Source of the DNA: Solen grandis
Lineage: Eukaryota > Mollusca > Bivalvia > Adapedonta > Solenidae
Direction: 5' to 3'
DNA length: 64,000 bases
Assembly (NCBI GenBank): GCA_021229015.1
Contig: CM037777.1
Span: forward strand, 59,223,342-59,287,341
Shown in pieces: positions 12,586 to 23,380 of this stretch. A program made the position numbers and the translations under genes. The notes beneath the pieces are model-generated. The model did no database searches. It was not told the DNA's origin and saw only the letters and a list, made by a program, of their open reading frames with translations. Numbering within the stretch: the first letter of the stretch is position 1; each line of letters starts with the position of its first letter.

Positions 12586-12821
12586 CGTAACTTTTCTTTT
12601 GAATGCTGACTTTGACCTAAACCTTGACCTTCCTTGGCAGCCACAATGTCCTTGATCTTTGACCTGTCAAACCATGCTGAGGCCCCCACCTCTGTGGTAC
12701 AGAGCTTTATCTGAGGCTGGAGAGTCTGAGAGGTAAACTCTGGTTTCAACTTGGCATGGAGGTATACCACTGCATGGTGGCGTTTTGGTTGTCCAAGTGA
12801 CAGCTTTGGTGGAAACACTGA
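12586..12821 (-). CDS. NUDT17-like Nudix hydrolase, single internal exon
   Basis: On - this is an open 236-nt exon with acceptor ..TATAAG at 12822-12823 and donor GTAATG from 12585. The encoded peptide begins SVFPPKLSLGQPKRHHAVVYL and continues through a TEVGASAWFD segment, matching the part of NUDT17 after the Nudix box (family pattern 'P.KLS.G.PKRHH.V.YL', then 'EV.A..W'). The catalytic Nudix box is not in this exon, and I could not find the flanking exons. The LINE at 12943-18451 sits just upstream, in what would be the preceding intron. It is either a real exon of a gene with very long introns or a leftover fragment. The symbol is left blank because only one exon is seen. Confidence 0.6.
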
Positions 12822-13096
12822 CTTATAGAAACAAATTGTATAAGGTAACAATATATTATACATGTATATACATGTCTTTGGGAGATCTGTAAGGCAATTT
12901 GATTGCAGCAAACTATGTAATTTAATTTCATATGTCAAAGGATAGAATAGAATATTGATTTAAAGACACCCCAACAGTCGAAAGACGTCATATGGTGTCT
13001 AAAAACGCTTAAAAATACGATAAGTCACACAATTATACACAAGTGAATCCCGCACAGCAGGAGAGTAAACACGTTTAACATATCACGTATGTAAAA

Positions 13097-15650
13097 TCAA
13101 AGCTTGTTATATATACCAACGTCTTTAATAAAAGCGATCAAAGTATCAACAGAAACAGTATTAAAGAGGTCTAACATAGATGCCACATTAAAATAATTAG
13201 TTCTAATAAGATTTAAATCAATACAGTCGACTAAAATATGTTTGATTGTATACGGTTCCTGGCAAGGAATGCATACAGGTTGTTCTTCTCGATTTAATAG
13301 ATAGGAGTGAGTCAAACGAGTATGTCCTATGCGACAACGATTGATAACACATTCCTCCCTACGCACGGCGCGGGAAGATGGATACCAAAAACCTAAGGAT
13401 GGTTGAATAGAATGTAACTTATTAAATTGAGCGTTGTCCCAACTAGATTGCCATTTTGAAAAGATCAATTTATTTACGGAAGATTTCAAATCTGTAAATG
13501 GAATTTTTATATCAGCCTCGTTTAAATCGGAGGCTGCCTTAGCAGCACGATCAGCTCTCTCATTACCTCGAATTCCCATATGACTGGGAACCCAACAGAA
13601 AATAACTTGTTTCGAAAAAGATAAGTGATGATGTTTAAGTAAAATATCTTGTATTAGTGGATTCGAAAAGTTCATGTTTTTAATTGATTGTAGAACAGAC
13701 AAGGAATCAGAAAATATGATAAATGTATCGGACCGAATAGACGATACCGCATGTAAAGCTAACTCAATAGCTTTTGCTTCTGCAGAGAAAATCGAAGCTC
13801 CATCCGGTAAACGATATAATTTTGTGTAAAAGTAGCTTATGACTGCACATGTGGTTGTATTGCCATCTTTAGAGCCATCTGTATAAATGTCATAATGGTC
13901 TCCATAAGTAGACCTAATTTCATTGAACTTTGATTGAAATAAAATTGGATCAGTGATGGACTTTTTAGAATTGTGAAGACTAAGATTAACTTCAGGTCTT
14001 TTAAGTGTCCAAGGTGGAATTTGTGGCACTGTTTTTGGTTTAATGACTTTAATGTCAACTTCTAAACCTGAAATAAGATTCTGAGCACGCAAACCCAAAG
14101 GTTTGATAACCTTAGGTTTGCTCTCATATAATGTTTTATAGTTAGGGTGAAATACGCTATCATAAGCTGGGTTACTCGGATTTGATTTGAGTTTTGTAAT
14201 ATACTGTAAGGTTAATTTTTCTCTACGTAGATATAAGGATGGTTCATTTGCAGCTACATAAAGGCTTTCAACAGGAGATGTTTTAAATGCGCCAAGTGCC
14301 AAGCGAAGTCCGTGATGATGAATTGTATCCAGTAACTGTAAATATGATTTTCTGGCTGAACCATAAACGATACAGCCATAGTCTAGTTTTGAACGAATTA
14401 GAGAACGGTATAAATTCAATAAGACTTTTGTGTCTGCCCCCCAATCGGTATGGGCGACTACTCTCATTATGTTCAGTGCCTTTAGACATTTATTCTTCAG
14501 GTATTTTAAATGGGAAATAAAATTAAGTTTTTTGTCGAAAATCACTCCCAAGAAATTTAAATTCGTCAACGACAGGGATAGGAGTACCATCCAGCGTTAA
14601 ATTTGGGTCATCGTGATGATTTCTTAATTGACAAAAATGCACACACTGTGTCTTTGATTTAGAAAATTTAAAGCCGTTTTCAGATGCCCAATTTTGTATT
14701 TTATTAAGACATTGTTGAAGCTGCCTTTCAATAGTATTCATATTTTTGGATCTGTAGCAAATTAAAAAGTCGTTTTTAAAAAGGGAACAAAATTAATCAA
14801 CTCTTGATAAAACAATCTGATAAAGTCGAACCACATTTCACTTTAAAATTTCTGTCTGATAAAAAATTTTCTATAAATATTGGTAAATGGCCCTTAAGAC
14901 CAAAATCATGCAAATCTTTCATAATACCATGTTTCCATGTGGTATCATATGCCTTTTCCAGGTCAAAAAATATACTTACTAAATGTTCCTTTTTGATAAA
15001 GGCGTCACGAATAAAACTTTCAAGTCTAATTAAATGATCAGTTGTACTTCTCTGGTTTCTGAAGCCACACTGAAAATTTGTAATAAGGTTATTAGACTAT
15101 AAGAACCAAACAAGACGGGCATTAATCATTCTTTCTAGAGTTTTGCAGATGCAGCTTGTTAAAGCAATAGGTCTATAATTAGTGGGGTTAGTATTATCCT
15201 TTCCGGGTTTTGGAACTGGAATGATAAAGGCCTCCTTCCATGAAGGAGGAACTATACCTGAAGACCAGATATCATTAAATATTTTTAACAGAGTGTCCAA
15301 TGAAGAGTGTGGGAGATTACGAAGCAATTGATATGGAATGTCATCAGGACCTGCAGCGGTGTCATGAGATTTTTTTAAGGCGTCCTGAAGTTCAGACAAA
15401 GAGAACGGCTTATTATAAGCTTCATCATTGGATGAAGTAAAATTTAATTTTTGCTTTTCCGATTCCTTTTTGTGTTTCTGAAATTCCTTAGAATAATTCT
15501 TAGAAGACGAGTTTTTAGAAAAACATTCCGCCAATAAATTAGAAATACTTTTTTTATTCAGAAACCTTTTCATTATTTTGGTCATTTAAATGAGTAACAC
15601 AGGAATTAGATTTATTTTTACCCGTTATCTTTTTAATCATTTTCCATACC
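13097..15650 (-). pseudogene. LINE ORF2, RT-RNase H part (broken)
   Basis: Reading - from 15650: linker, RT fingers (15585-15097, with PAGPDDIPYQLL and NYRPIALTS), RT motif A (FFDLEKAYDTTW, around 14,990-14,950), then an abrupt junction near 14,790 where motif B (the GVPQGS region) and the start of motif C are missing. Reading resumes at DFLICYRSKN and, after a frameshift near 14,550, continues through the thumb and RNase H. RNase H acidic residues lie in DIYTDGSKDG, AEAKAIELAL, FSDSLSV and GNERADRAAK. A C-x2-C-x7-H-x4-C motif (CIPCQEPYTIKHILVDC) precedes the stop at 13097. In-frame stops occur at about 15650 and 15555. The missing motifs mean no active polymerase. Confidence 0.88.
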
Positions 15651-16693
15651 TATTTCAATGGTGTTTTAGAATTAAGTATGTATTCACGCCAAGAATTTTT
15701 CTTTGACTGTTTTATGGTCCTACGAGCTTTTGCTCTGAGTATTCTAATTTGATCATGATTTTCTTTTGTTGGTCTTACATTAAATCTTTTGACAGCTGCT
15801 CTGCGTTTACGAATGGCTTTCTTGCATTCGTCATTAAACCATGGTCTGCTTTTATTTGTAACTTTTGTTTTAGGTATACATTGTTCGGCAATGGAATGGA
15901 GTTTAGAGGAGAACTCAACTATAGGGTCATCGAATTCTAAAATAGTTGAAGAAAATAACTCTTTATTACAAAGTGTCTGAAATTTACCCCAATAGGCTTT
16001 TTTAAAATTCCATCTTGGAGGAGTATCATCAATACTAGAGATAATGTTAGTTAATATAATTGGAAAGTGGTCACTTCCACATAAATCGTCATGCACCCTC
16101 CAGTCGTAGTCCAAATACAAGATAGGATAGGAAATAGAAAGATCAATGGCAGAATAATGACCAGTTGCAGGATGAAGGTAAGTATGAGATTTATTATTTA
16201 AAATACATAAATCGTTTTTATTGATAAAATCTTCTAAAATTTTACCTTTCTCATTAAGATCGTTGCAACCCCATAATGTATTATGGCCATTTAAGTCACC
16301 TAAAAGTAAATAAGGTGCGGGAAGTTGATTTATAAGATTTTCTAAATCCCTAGGATTCAAAGTAGAACTTGGAGGTATATAAATAGAGCACACTGTGATC
16401 ACTCTGTGCAAAGTTACACTGAGTGCCACAGCCTGTAGTTCTGTGTTCAGTTGAACTTTACTATGAGGAATATTACTTCGGATTAAAATAGATGAACCGC
16501 CAGCGGCTCTATCACAATTGTTTGAAATAAAATCATAGGAAGTATAATTCCTAAAAGATACATTATCATCACCTTTTAAAAATGTTTCTTGAAGACAGAC
16601 TACAACTGGAGATTGTGAAGACAAAAGTAACGATAATTCATTGTAATTAGCTTTTAGACCTCTACAATTCCATTGAATGATTTTGTTTTCCAT
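15650..16693 (-). CDS. LINE ORF2 N-terminus: AP-like endonuclease
   Basis: An open 347-codon stretch starting at ATG 16693, about 40 nt after the ORF1 remnant. Endonuclease-exonuclease-phosphatase motifs appear in order: IIQWNCRG near residue 7, VCLQET near 35, LLLGDLNGHN near 130 and GSDHFPI near 205. This domain nicks the target for target-primed reverse transcription. The domain itself is intact. A TAG ends the frame before the RT (NSKTPLK then stop), whereas the copy at 55,220 reads on, so this stop is a lesion rather than the native end. Confidence 0.88.
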   Translation of the reverse strand: MENKIIQWNCRGLKANYNELSLLLSSQSPVVVCLQETFLKGDDNVSFRNYTSYDFISNNCDRAAGGSSILIRSNIPHSKVQLNTELQAVALSVTLHRVITVCSIYIPPSSTLNPRDLENLINQLPAPYLLLGDLNGHNTLWGCNDLNEKGKILEDFINKNDLCILNNKSHTYLHPATGHYSAIDLSISYPILYLDYDWRVHDDLCGSDHFPIILTNIISSIDDTPPRWNFKKAYWGKFQTLCNKELFSSTILEFDDPIVEFSSKLHSIAEQCIPKTKVTNKSRPWFNDECKKAIRKRRAAVKRFNVRPTKENHDQIRILRAKARRTIKQSKKNSWREYILNSKTPLK

Positions 16694-16732
16694 GCTTTAA
16701 GAGAGAACGAAAGATAATGAATATCAAAGATC

Positions 16733-17898
16733 TCAAGGTGCTACAACTGGAGATCTTGACCTTGAGGATGATGATGGACTTGCACTGGTGCATTCCATCT
16801 CATCCTCGCAGTCATCCTGCAACACATCATACCTGCGCAGCGCCCTAGAGGGAGTGTTAGATCCCTTAGGCTGACGCCCAGACGCTGGGCCCGAATCTAT
16901 AACCGGTTTGTTGGTTTTAGCCTGTTTATTTAATTTATTTGTTTTCTTGTCTTGATTTATAGTCACTTTTTTAGACTCTGATTCAGATTGAGATTTTGTT
17001 TTGACTGTTTTTGCCGATGAAGAAACTTGTTCTGAAAAATCTTTTGCATCTGTATTGTAACTGTTTTCGTATTTGATTTAATAATTGATGAGTAGGTTTG
17101 TTTTGGTGTAGCTTCGTAAATTTTCTTTGCTTCCGGAAATGAGATATTTTGTGTAGCTTTGATTTTACATATTTCTTTTTCTTTCAACCAAATTTCGCAT
17201 TTTTTAATTTTTTTTCAGTTGGACTTGTTCTGAAAGTGACCACCCTCTATACTGCATTTGACACAGACGCTAGTTAAATGGCGACATTTATCTTCATGAT
17301 GACCAAATTTTTGACAGCGATGACATCTTAATGGGTTTGGGATGAAAAGATCAACTTTAATTATTCTGTAGAAGATTTTTAAGGAACTTGGAGTAACTGG
17401 AGTATTAAAAGTGAGAATGATTGTGTTTGTAGAAATTTCAGTGTTGTTTTTGGTAATGATAACTCTTCGTGCTGCTGTTACACCCTGAGGTTTAAGATTA
17501 TCTGCAATTTCTTCATCGGTTACACCAGCTAGCATTTTGTCGCGGATCACACCTTTGGATGAATTTAAAGTTCTGTGAATAGATGAATTTATCTCGATAT
17601 TTGAAAAGATTTTTAATTTGAGTATGTTTTCGCCTTGTGCTTTTCTTTTAATTTCGATAAGAATTTTGTTATTTCTTAGTTTTTTGACCGATTTCACTTC
17701 GCCAATTAAGCCTAAAACTGTTTTTTCAATTACAAAGGGTGATAGTGAGGTGAGCTTATCATTTTCATTGAGCGGTTCTATTATATAAAATTTCGGAAAG
17801 GAGCTGGATGATGTACTTTGAAAGGAAGTCGAAGGTGTTTCTTTATCGTGATCTGAATCAGAGTCCGTATGGGGTCGCTTGTTTTGAAAGGAGGCCAT
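16733..17898 (-). pseudogene. LINE ORF1 (nucleic-acid chaperone-like) with CCHC knuckle
   Basis: ATG at 17898 opens 227 codons. They contain a Ser-rich N-terminus, an RRM-like middle (STNTIILTFNTP..PSSLKIFYRI) and a CCHC zinc knuckle CHRCQKFGHHEDKC at residues ~192-205. A second knuckle starts (CVKC) but is cut by a frameshift/stop at 17215. The text then continues in pieces (17187-16963, 16966-16733) with a Ser/Pro-rich tail. ORF1 proteins of I-type LINEs coat the RNA. Two frameshifts make this copy non-functional. Confidence 0.8.
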
Positions 17899-18451
17899 GA
17901 GAGAAGGAAATGAAGTTCAACACCCGTGCTCCCCACCCACCTCGGAGCCCAACAAGGGGACGCTTATACAGAGGTGGATATCCGACCTCTAAGCGCCAGG
18001 GATACACAGGTGTTATACTCGAAAGGATAGTCAAAAAAGAGATGCTATACCCCCTCGATTGGCCCATGAGCCACCGCCTTCTAGGTCAAATTATAGATGA
18101 ATAGAACAGAAGGATCGAAACGATTTGTACCAGTTTGAAATGATACATATATGTGATAGATAAAGAAGAAGCAATATTCTTAACCTAGGGCTCGGCGTGA
18201 CTAGCCGATTGATCGTATCGGGCCCATACGACCACCCGTCTATACTGAATACGAGGTCAAGACGGTGTATTGCAAACCACAGGTGACTGCGGATAAACCG
18301 CACGCCAAACCTGTGTCCGCTCAACTGCCAGAATCCTCATCTCCAGCTTTACGGGACGCCATGCACGGCAAACGCATGGTCCAATTTGGCGGAGTTCTAC
18401 CGCTCTGCATGGATGCAGCCGGTGTATTCTAGGCCCCAGCCGGCTGGGCCG
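17899..18451 (-). promoter_or_regulatory. LINE 5' leader
   Basis: The GC-richer leader between the upstream target duplication (18452) and ORF1. LINE leaders usually carry the internal promoter, but no specific motif is assigned here. Confidence 0.5.
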
Positions 18452-18503
18452 ATATGTCAAAGGAGGGAATAATTTTCCATACAAAGAAAACAGTATTTCT
18501 TTC

Positions 18504-18745
18504 TTAACCCTTTCCCTCATAGAGGAAACCATGAAAAGACCTATGCGAACAACATAAAACCAGATCAGCCTGCGAGTAACTCGCAGGCTGATCAGGTTTT
18601 ATGCTGTTCGCTGCTACTCAGTGGTCTGGAAATGAGGACTTTATAATTAAATTTGGTAAGGTTTAACTGTGGTTTTCTGCAGGTCAGGCTTTATGTGGTA
18701 CCTATTGAGTGCGTCAAAATGAGTCTATATGAGGGAAAGGGTTAA
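18504..18745. mobile_element. 242-bp MITE with perfect palindromic core
   Basis: The ends TTAACCCTTTCCCTCATA and TATGAGGGAAAGGGTTAA are exact inverted repeats. The core holds CAGCCTGCGAG / CTCGCAGGCTG inside a longer AACCAGATCAG / CTGATCAGGTT palindrome. No coding capacity. Confidence 0.85.
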
Positions 18746-18939
18746 AAGTCTAATCTGAATATCATAGGTTTACTGATACTAGTTTGCATGGAAAAAAGGT
18801 CTCAACACTTCATAGTCACTACCCTTAAAAGGTTTTTATGAGACATTTGTATGATACACTACAAGGGCACTGAGGTTCAGTCTTAAGTGTTTGTTGACTA
18901 CATATCCAAAGACTGGGACTTTGACACCAGTGGAGAAAC

Positions 18940-19500
18940 AAGAGCTGTCCGTAAGACAGCATGATTGACTATTTGAATGCTTATCAATAAAAATGAATAT
19001 TGCAATTAAAGGCAAAATGAGAATCTCTGTATTATTGAAATAAACCCAAGAGCAATAAACATGTGCTCAAAGTTTAAAAGCAATATCTCAATGAGTTCAG
19101 TAAAAAAGTGAGTTGAGTACAAAAAGATTAATCAAGTCAGAAAAAGGGAATAATTATGTCAAAATCAAAGACAGAGTTATGTACTCTTGACATGTACAAG
19201 TAGGGGTGATAGTAATAAACAGGTATGCAAAGTTTCAAAGCAATACCTCAAACAGAAAAGTGAAAAAAATAAGGTGGTGTGAAAAGATTAACTGAAATTC
19301 TAAATAAAAAAGGGGCATAATTATTTTAAAATTCATGACAGAGCCTGAGCCCCAACACAGGTATACAATTTTATTCATTGAGTAAAACAGGAGATAATGG
19401 CAATGTTCAACAAAACATTTAAAAAAAGCTTAAGTTCAAAAGGGGCCATAACTATGCCAAAAAAAAATTGACATTGTTACTATCCTTGTTTCTATTAGTT
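18940..19500. repeat. Repeat starting CAAGAGCTGTCC..GACAGC
   Basis: It begins with a short hairpin (GCTGTCCGTAAGACAGC, 18946-18962) and has an AT-rich body with reiterated 'aaagtttaaaagcaatatctcaa' words. It resembles the hairpin-led families elsewhere in the window, but its other end is unclear. Confidence 0.45.
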
Positions 19501-19607
19501 GGTCTGATGATGATCAAGGCATGTGTGAAGTTTGAGAGACATCAAATGAGTAAAACTGGAGATAATTGCAATGTTAAACAAAAGTCGAACATTTTTGCTA
19601 AGTCCAA

Positions 19608-20110
19608 AAACTAGAAATATGTCCAGAGGACACAGATGCCCCCACCTGCCGCATTTTCCAAAACAAAGGCTAACACCCAGGAGCAGATGTCCTGAGTAAT
19701 ATATCCATGAAGTCTGTAGCACTAATACCTTCAGAGTTACCTTTGTCACAGTTTTAGGATGGATGGACAGACAAAGGCAAATCTATATGCCTCACTTTTT
19801 GGTGGTGCTGGGGGGGCCATAAAAATACCCGGGTGCACAAGTTCATGTCCTGAAAAATATATTCATGAAGTTTCAAGTCTGTAGTACAAATACTTTCAAA
19901 GTTACATGCGTCACAAGCATAAGATTGCGTGTTTTTCAAAATCAAAAGCCCATAACTCCGTCAACTTCAATGGCGGTTTCATGAAAATACCCAGGTGCAC
20001 AAGTTCATGTCCTGAATAACATATCCATGAAGTTTCAAGTCTGTAGTACAAAAACTTTCTGAGTTACGTGAGTCACAATCATAAAATTCTATATTTTTCA
20101 AAAACAAAGG
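19608..20110. repeat. Second hairpin-led family (AACTAGAA..GTCC..GGACAC)
   Basis: AACTAGAAATATGTCCAGAGGACACAG.. then TGCCCCCAC matches the start of the copy at 46162-47165. The core contains two units around 'cccaggtgcacaagttcatgtcctgaa'. Confidence 0.6.
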
Positions 20111-20123
20111 CCCAGAACTAATA

Positions 20124-22552
20124 AACAAGAGGCCCATGATGGCCCTAAATCGCTCACCTGGGATAAATAGGTTGACCCAAGGAACATCTGTACCAATTTA
20201 TTTTAAAATCTGGCCAGTAGTTTTGAAGAAGATGATTTTTAAAGTTTTCATTTTTTTTTGTTGTTGCCATGGCAACCAGAGTTTGATATGGATCAAGTTT
20301 ATTTTAGGAACTTTTGTGAAGGTTGACCCAAGGATCATTCCTGCCAAGTTAATCAAATTTTGTCCAGTGGTTTCAGAGATAATGTTGATTAAAGTTTTCC
20401 CAATATACATATAGGGCAAATAAGCCCCGCCCCTGGCGGCCATGTTTTTTACGGATCGGAAAATTTTTAGCAACTTTGGTAGAGGTTGACCCAAGGAACA
20501 TCTGTACCAATTTATTTTAAAATCTGGCCAGTAGTTTTGAAGATGATTTTTAAAGTTTTTATTTTTTTTCTTCTTTTTGTTGCCATGGCAACCAGAGTTC
20601 TACATGGATCAAGTTTATTTTAGCAACTTTTGTGAAGGTTGACCCAAGGATCATCCCTGCCAAGTTTAATCAAATTCTGCCCAGTGGTTTCAGAGGAGAT
20701 GTTGTTTAAAAGTTTCTCTATATACATATAAGGCAAATAAGCCCCGCCCCTGGCGGCCATGTTTTTTTACGGATCGGAATAATTTTAGCAACTTTGGTAG
20801 AGGTTGACCCAAGGAACTTCTGTACCAATTTATATTTAATCTGGCCAGTAGTTTTGAAGAAGATGATTTTTAAAGTTTTTTTAGCTCACCTGAGCAAGTG
20901 TGCTCAGGATGAGCTTTTAGGACCGATGAATGTCCGTCGTCCGTCCGTCTGTCCGTCCGTCCGTCCGTCCGTCGTCCACAATTTGTTCGTTTGCACTCTA
21001 GCATCTTCATTTTATGAGCAGTTATCTTCAAACTTTAAAACAATGTTTATAACCATTAAATCTCGGCCAAGTTCGATTATGGCTGATATCGGAACATTAG
21101 GTCAGGAGTTATGCCCCTTTTAAAATTAAAAAAAAAGCCAGATTTCACATTGTTTGCACTCTAGCATCTTCATTTCATGAGCAATTATCTTCAAACTTTA
21201 TATCAATGTTTATAAACATAAAATCACGGCTAAGTTCGATTATGGCTGATATCATACCATTAGGTCAGGAGTTAAGCCCCTTTTAATATAAAAAAAATGC
21301 CAGATTTCACGTTGTTTACACTCTAGCATCTTCATCTTTTGAGCAATCATCTTCAAACTTTATCAATGTTATGACCAATCTTTTTGATTAACGCTGAGAT
21401 CCGTCAGTTAGTTCAGAAGTTATGCCCCTTTTAATATTCAAAAAATGCCAGAAATCACTTTGTTTACACTCTAGCATCTTCATCTTTTGAGCAATCATCT
21501 TCAAACCTTATGACAATGCTTATGACCATAAGGTCTCGATTGAGTTTGATTATGGCTTAGATCCGTCAATTAGGTCAGGAGTTATAAAAAAACTATATTT
21601 CACGTTGTTTGCACTCTAGCATCTTCCTTTTTTTAGCAATCATCTTCAAACTTTATGACATTGTTAATGACCATAATGTCTCGATTGAGTTCAATTGTGA
21701 CTGAGATGGGTCATTTAGGTCAGGAGTTGTGTCCCTTTTAATACAAAAAATGCAAGATTTCACTTTGTTTATTCTCTTCCAACTTCATTTTTTTAACAAT
21801 CATTTTTAAACTTTAAGACAATGTTTATGCCCATAATCTCACAATCGGGTTCAATTATAACTGATATTGACTTGTAAATTTAGGAGTTATGCCCATTTCA
21901 CCATAAAAAAAAGCCAGATTTCACTTTTACACTCAAGCATCTTTATTTCTTAAGCAATCATCTATCTCAGGTGAGCGACTAAGGGCCATCTTGGCCCTCT
22001 TGTTTTCTTTTTGTTGCCATGGCAACCACAGTTCTACATGGATCAAGTTTATTTTAGCAACTTTTGTGAAGGTTGACCCAAGGATCATCCCTGCCAAGTT
22101 TAATCAAATTCTGTCCAGTGGTTTCAGAGGAGATGTTGTTTAAAGGTTTCTCTATATACATATTAGGCAAATAAGCCCCGCCCCTAGCGGCCATGTTTTT
22201 TTACGGATCGGAAAATGTTTAGCAACTTTGGTAGAGGTTGACCCAAGGAACATCTGTACCAAATTATTTTAAAATCCGGCCAGTAGTTTTGAAGGAGATG
22301 ATTTTTAAAGTTTTCAAATTATTTTTTTCTTGTAGCCATGGCAACCAGAGTTCTTCATGGATCAACTTTATTTTAGCAACTTTTGTAGAGCCTCACCCAA
22401 GGAACATTCCTGCCAAGTTTAATTAAATTCTGTCCAGCGGTTTCAGAGGAGATGTCGTTTAAAGCGAATTGTTGACGACGGACGACGACGGACGCCGGAC
22501 GAAGGGCGATCACAAAAGCTCACCTTGAGCACTTTGTGCTCAGGTGAGCTAA
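20124..22552 (-). repeat. Hairpin-ended repeat with ~310-bp tandem core, split by a nested copy
   Basis: It starts (reverse sense) AACAAGAGGCCCATGATGG and ends TGTGCTCAGGTGAGCTAAA. The core has four ~310-bp units (landmarks 'ggttgacccaaggaacatct', 'gttgccatggcaaccagag' and 'aagccccgcccctggcggcc'). A second copy in the opposite orientation occupies 20882-22004. Confidence 0.85.
20882..22004 (+). repeat. Hairpin-ended repeat nested inside the previous one
   Basis: It runs from TAGCTCACCTGAGCAAGTGT to the GGGCCATCTTGGCCC hairpin and CTTGTTTT. It carries a (GTCC)n microsatellite at 20935-20978 and about five ~145-160-bp core units ('tttgcactctagcatcttcat'). Sibling units show that the insertion point lay inside a T tract, with no visible flanking duplication beyond T residues. 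Confidence 0.85.
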
Positions 22553-22554
22553 AA

Positions 22555-23345
22555 ATAAAATAAAAGACCGTTAAATGATCCGCATTTTTGGCTTTCCTCC
22601 GCATTTAACACACTTCTCCTTCTCAATTTGTTTTGTTTTTTCTCATGTAACTGGTAATCCGCCTGGTAATCTAAAGAGAACTAAAAAGAGAGAGGAAAAA
22701 AACTTGAAATGAGCTTATCTGTTTAACTCTATTTTGCATAAAATTCTGCCAGATTCATGGCGATGTCACGTACGCAAATTGCCGATTTTGTTACGAAAAT
22801 ATGTTAATGTAGAGATGCATTGTTTTGTGGATAAAAGCTAAAAAGACACACTGTAGGTAATTTGGAGAGTACTTTTAATATTTTGCAAAATAGATTCACA
22901 ACTTTCTCTGACCATGTAAATAAAATTAATAACCAAAAAAAGCTTTGCATTTCTAAATGTCATCAGTTTTCGCGGATTTACTTTCTCTTTTGACAACTTG
23001 TAAATAAAAGGAATCTGAAACGATATTAAAGAATTTTCGAAATATTTTGTTACAGATTGTTATTTAAAAGTTTAATCATGTTATGTAAAAGTTAAATCAA
23101 CCATTTTAACGAACTGCTTTCATTTTCTTCCCATACAAAAAGCCCTGTGTCTTTCAAACTATCACATCGTGTAACTGCAACTGATAATACAATATATTAT
23201 ATTATCTTAATTGAATTTTACTTCCATGAAATTAATGTTCAGGATTGATTTAATGAATGTCTGCCATGATTGCTAAAATGAAGTTGATCTCTGGTTTGTC
23301 ATTTGATTTCCTTATAGAAAAAATCATCTTGAATATGCTGATTTA
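22555..23345. other. AT-rich non-coding DNA
   Basis: No coding or repeat structure recognised. No 5' LTR for the Gypsy element downstream can be seen here. Confidence 0.5.
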
Positions 23346-23347
23346 CA

Positions 23348-23380
23348 CTGGTGAGCGTTTAAGGCCCTTGGGCCTCTTGT
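23348..23380 (+). repeat. 3'-end fragment of the hairpin-ended family
   Basis: CTGGTGAGCGTTTAAGGCCC..GGGCCTCTTGTT matches the family's 3' terminus and abuts the Gypsy RT exactly, marking the left truncation of that element. Confidence 0.65.

Larger units (their letters stand above)
12943..18451 (-). mobile_element. Full-length RNase H-bearing LINE (I/Nimb-like), inactive
   Basis: A 5,509-bp non-LTR retrotransposon in - orientation, flanked by a perfect 13-bp target duplication ATATGTCAAAGGA (12930-12942 and 18452-18464). Order from its 5' end: ~550-bp leader, ORF1 with CCHC knuckles, ORF2 with apurinic-type endonuclease, reverse transcriptase, RNase H and a C-terminal zinc motif, then a short 3' tail ending in TATTC reiterations. 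Having RNase H places it in the I superclade. Nimb is my best guess for the clade. Frameshifts and a deletion in the RT make it non-autonomous. Fragments of the same family lie at 25321-25898, 52157-52320 and 55218-56272. Confidence 0.9.

Noticed and set aside
15749..15980. Two 63-aa ORFs on +
   Set aside because: Antisense to the LINE endonuclease/linker coding strand.
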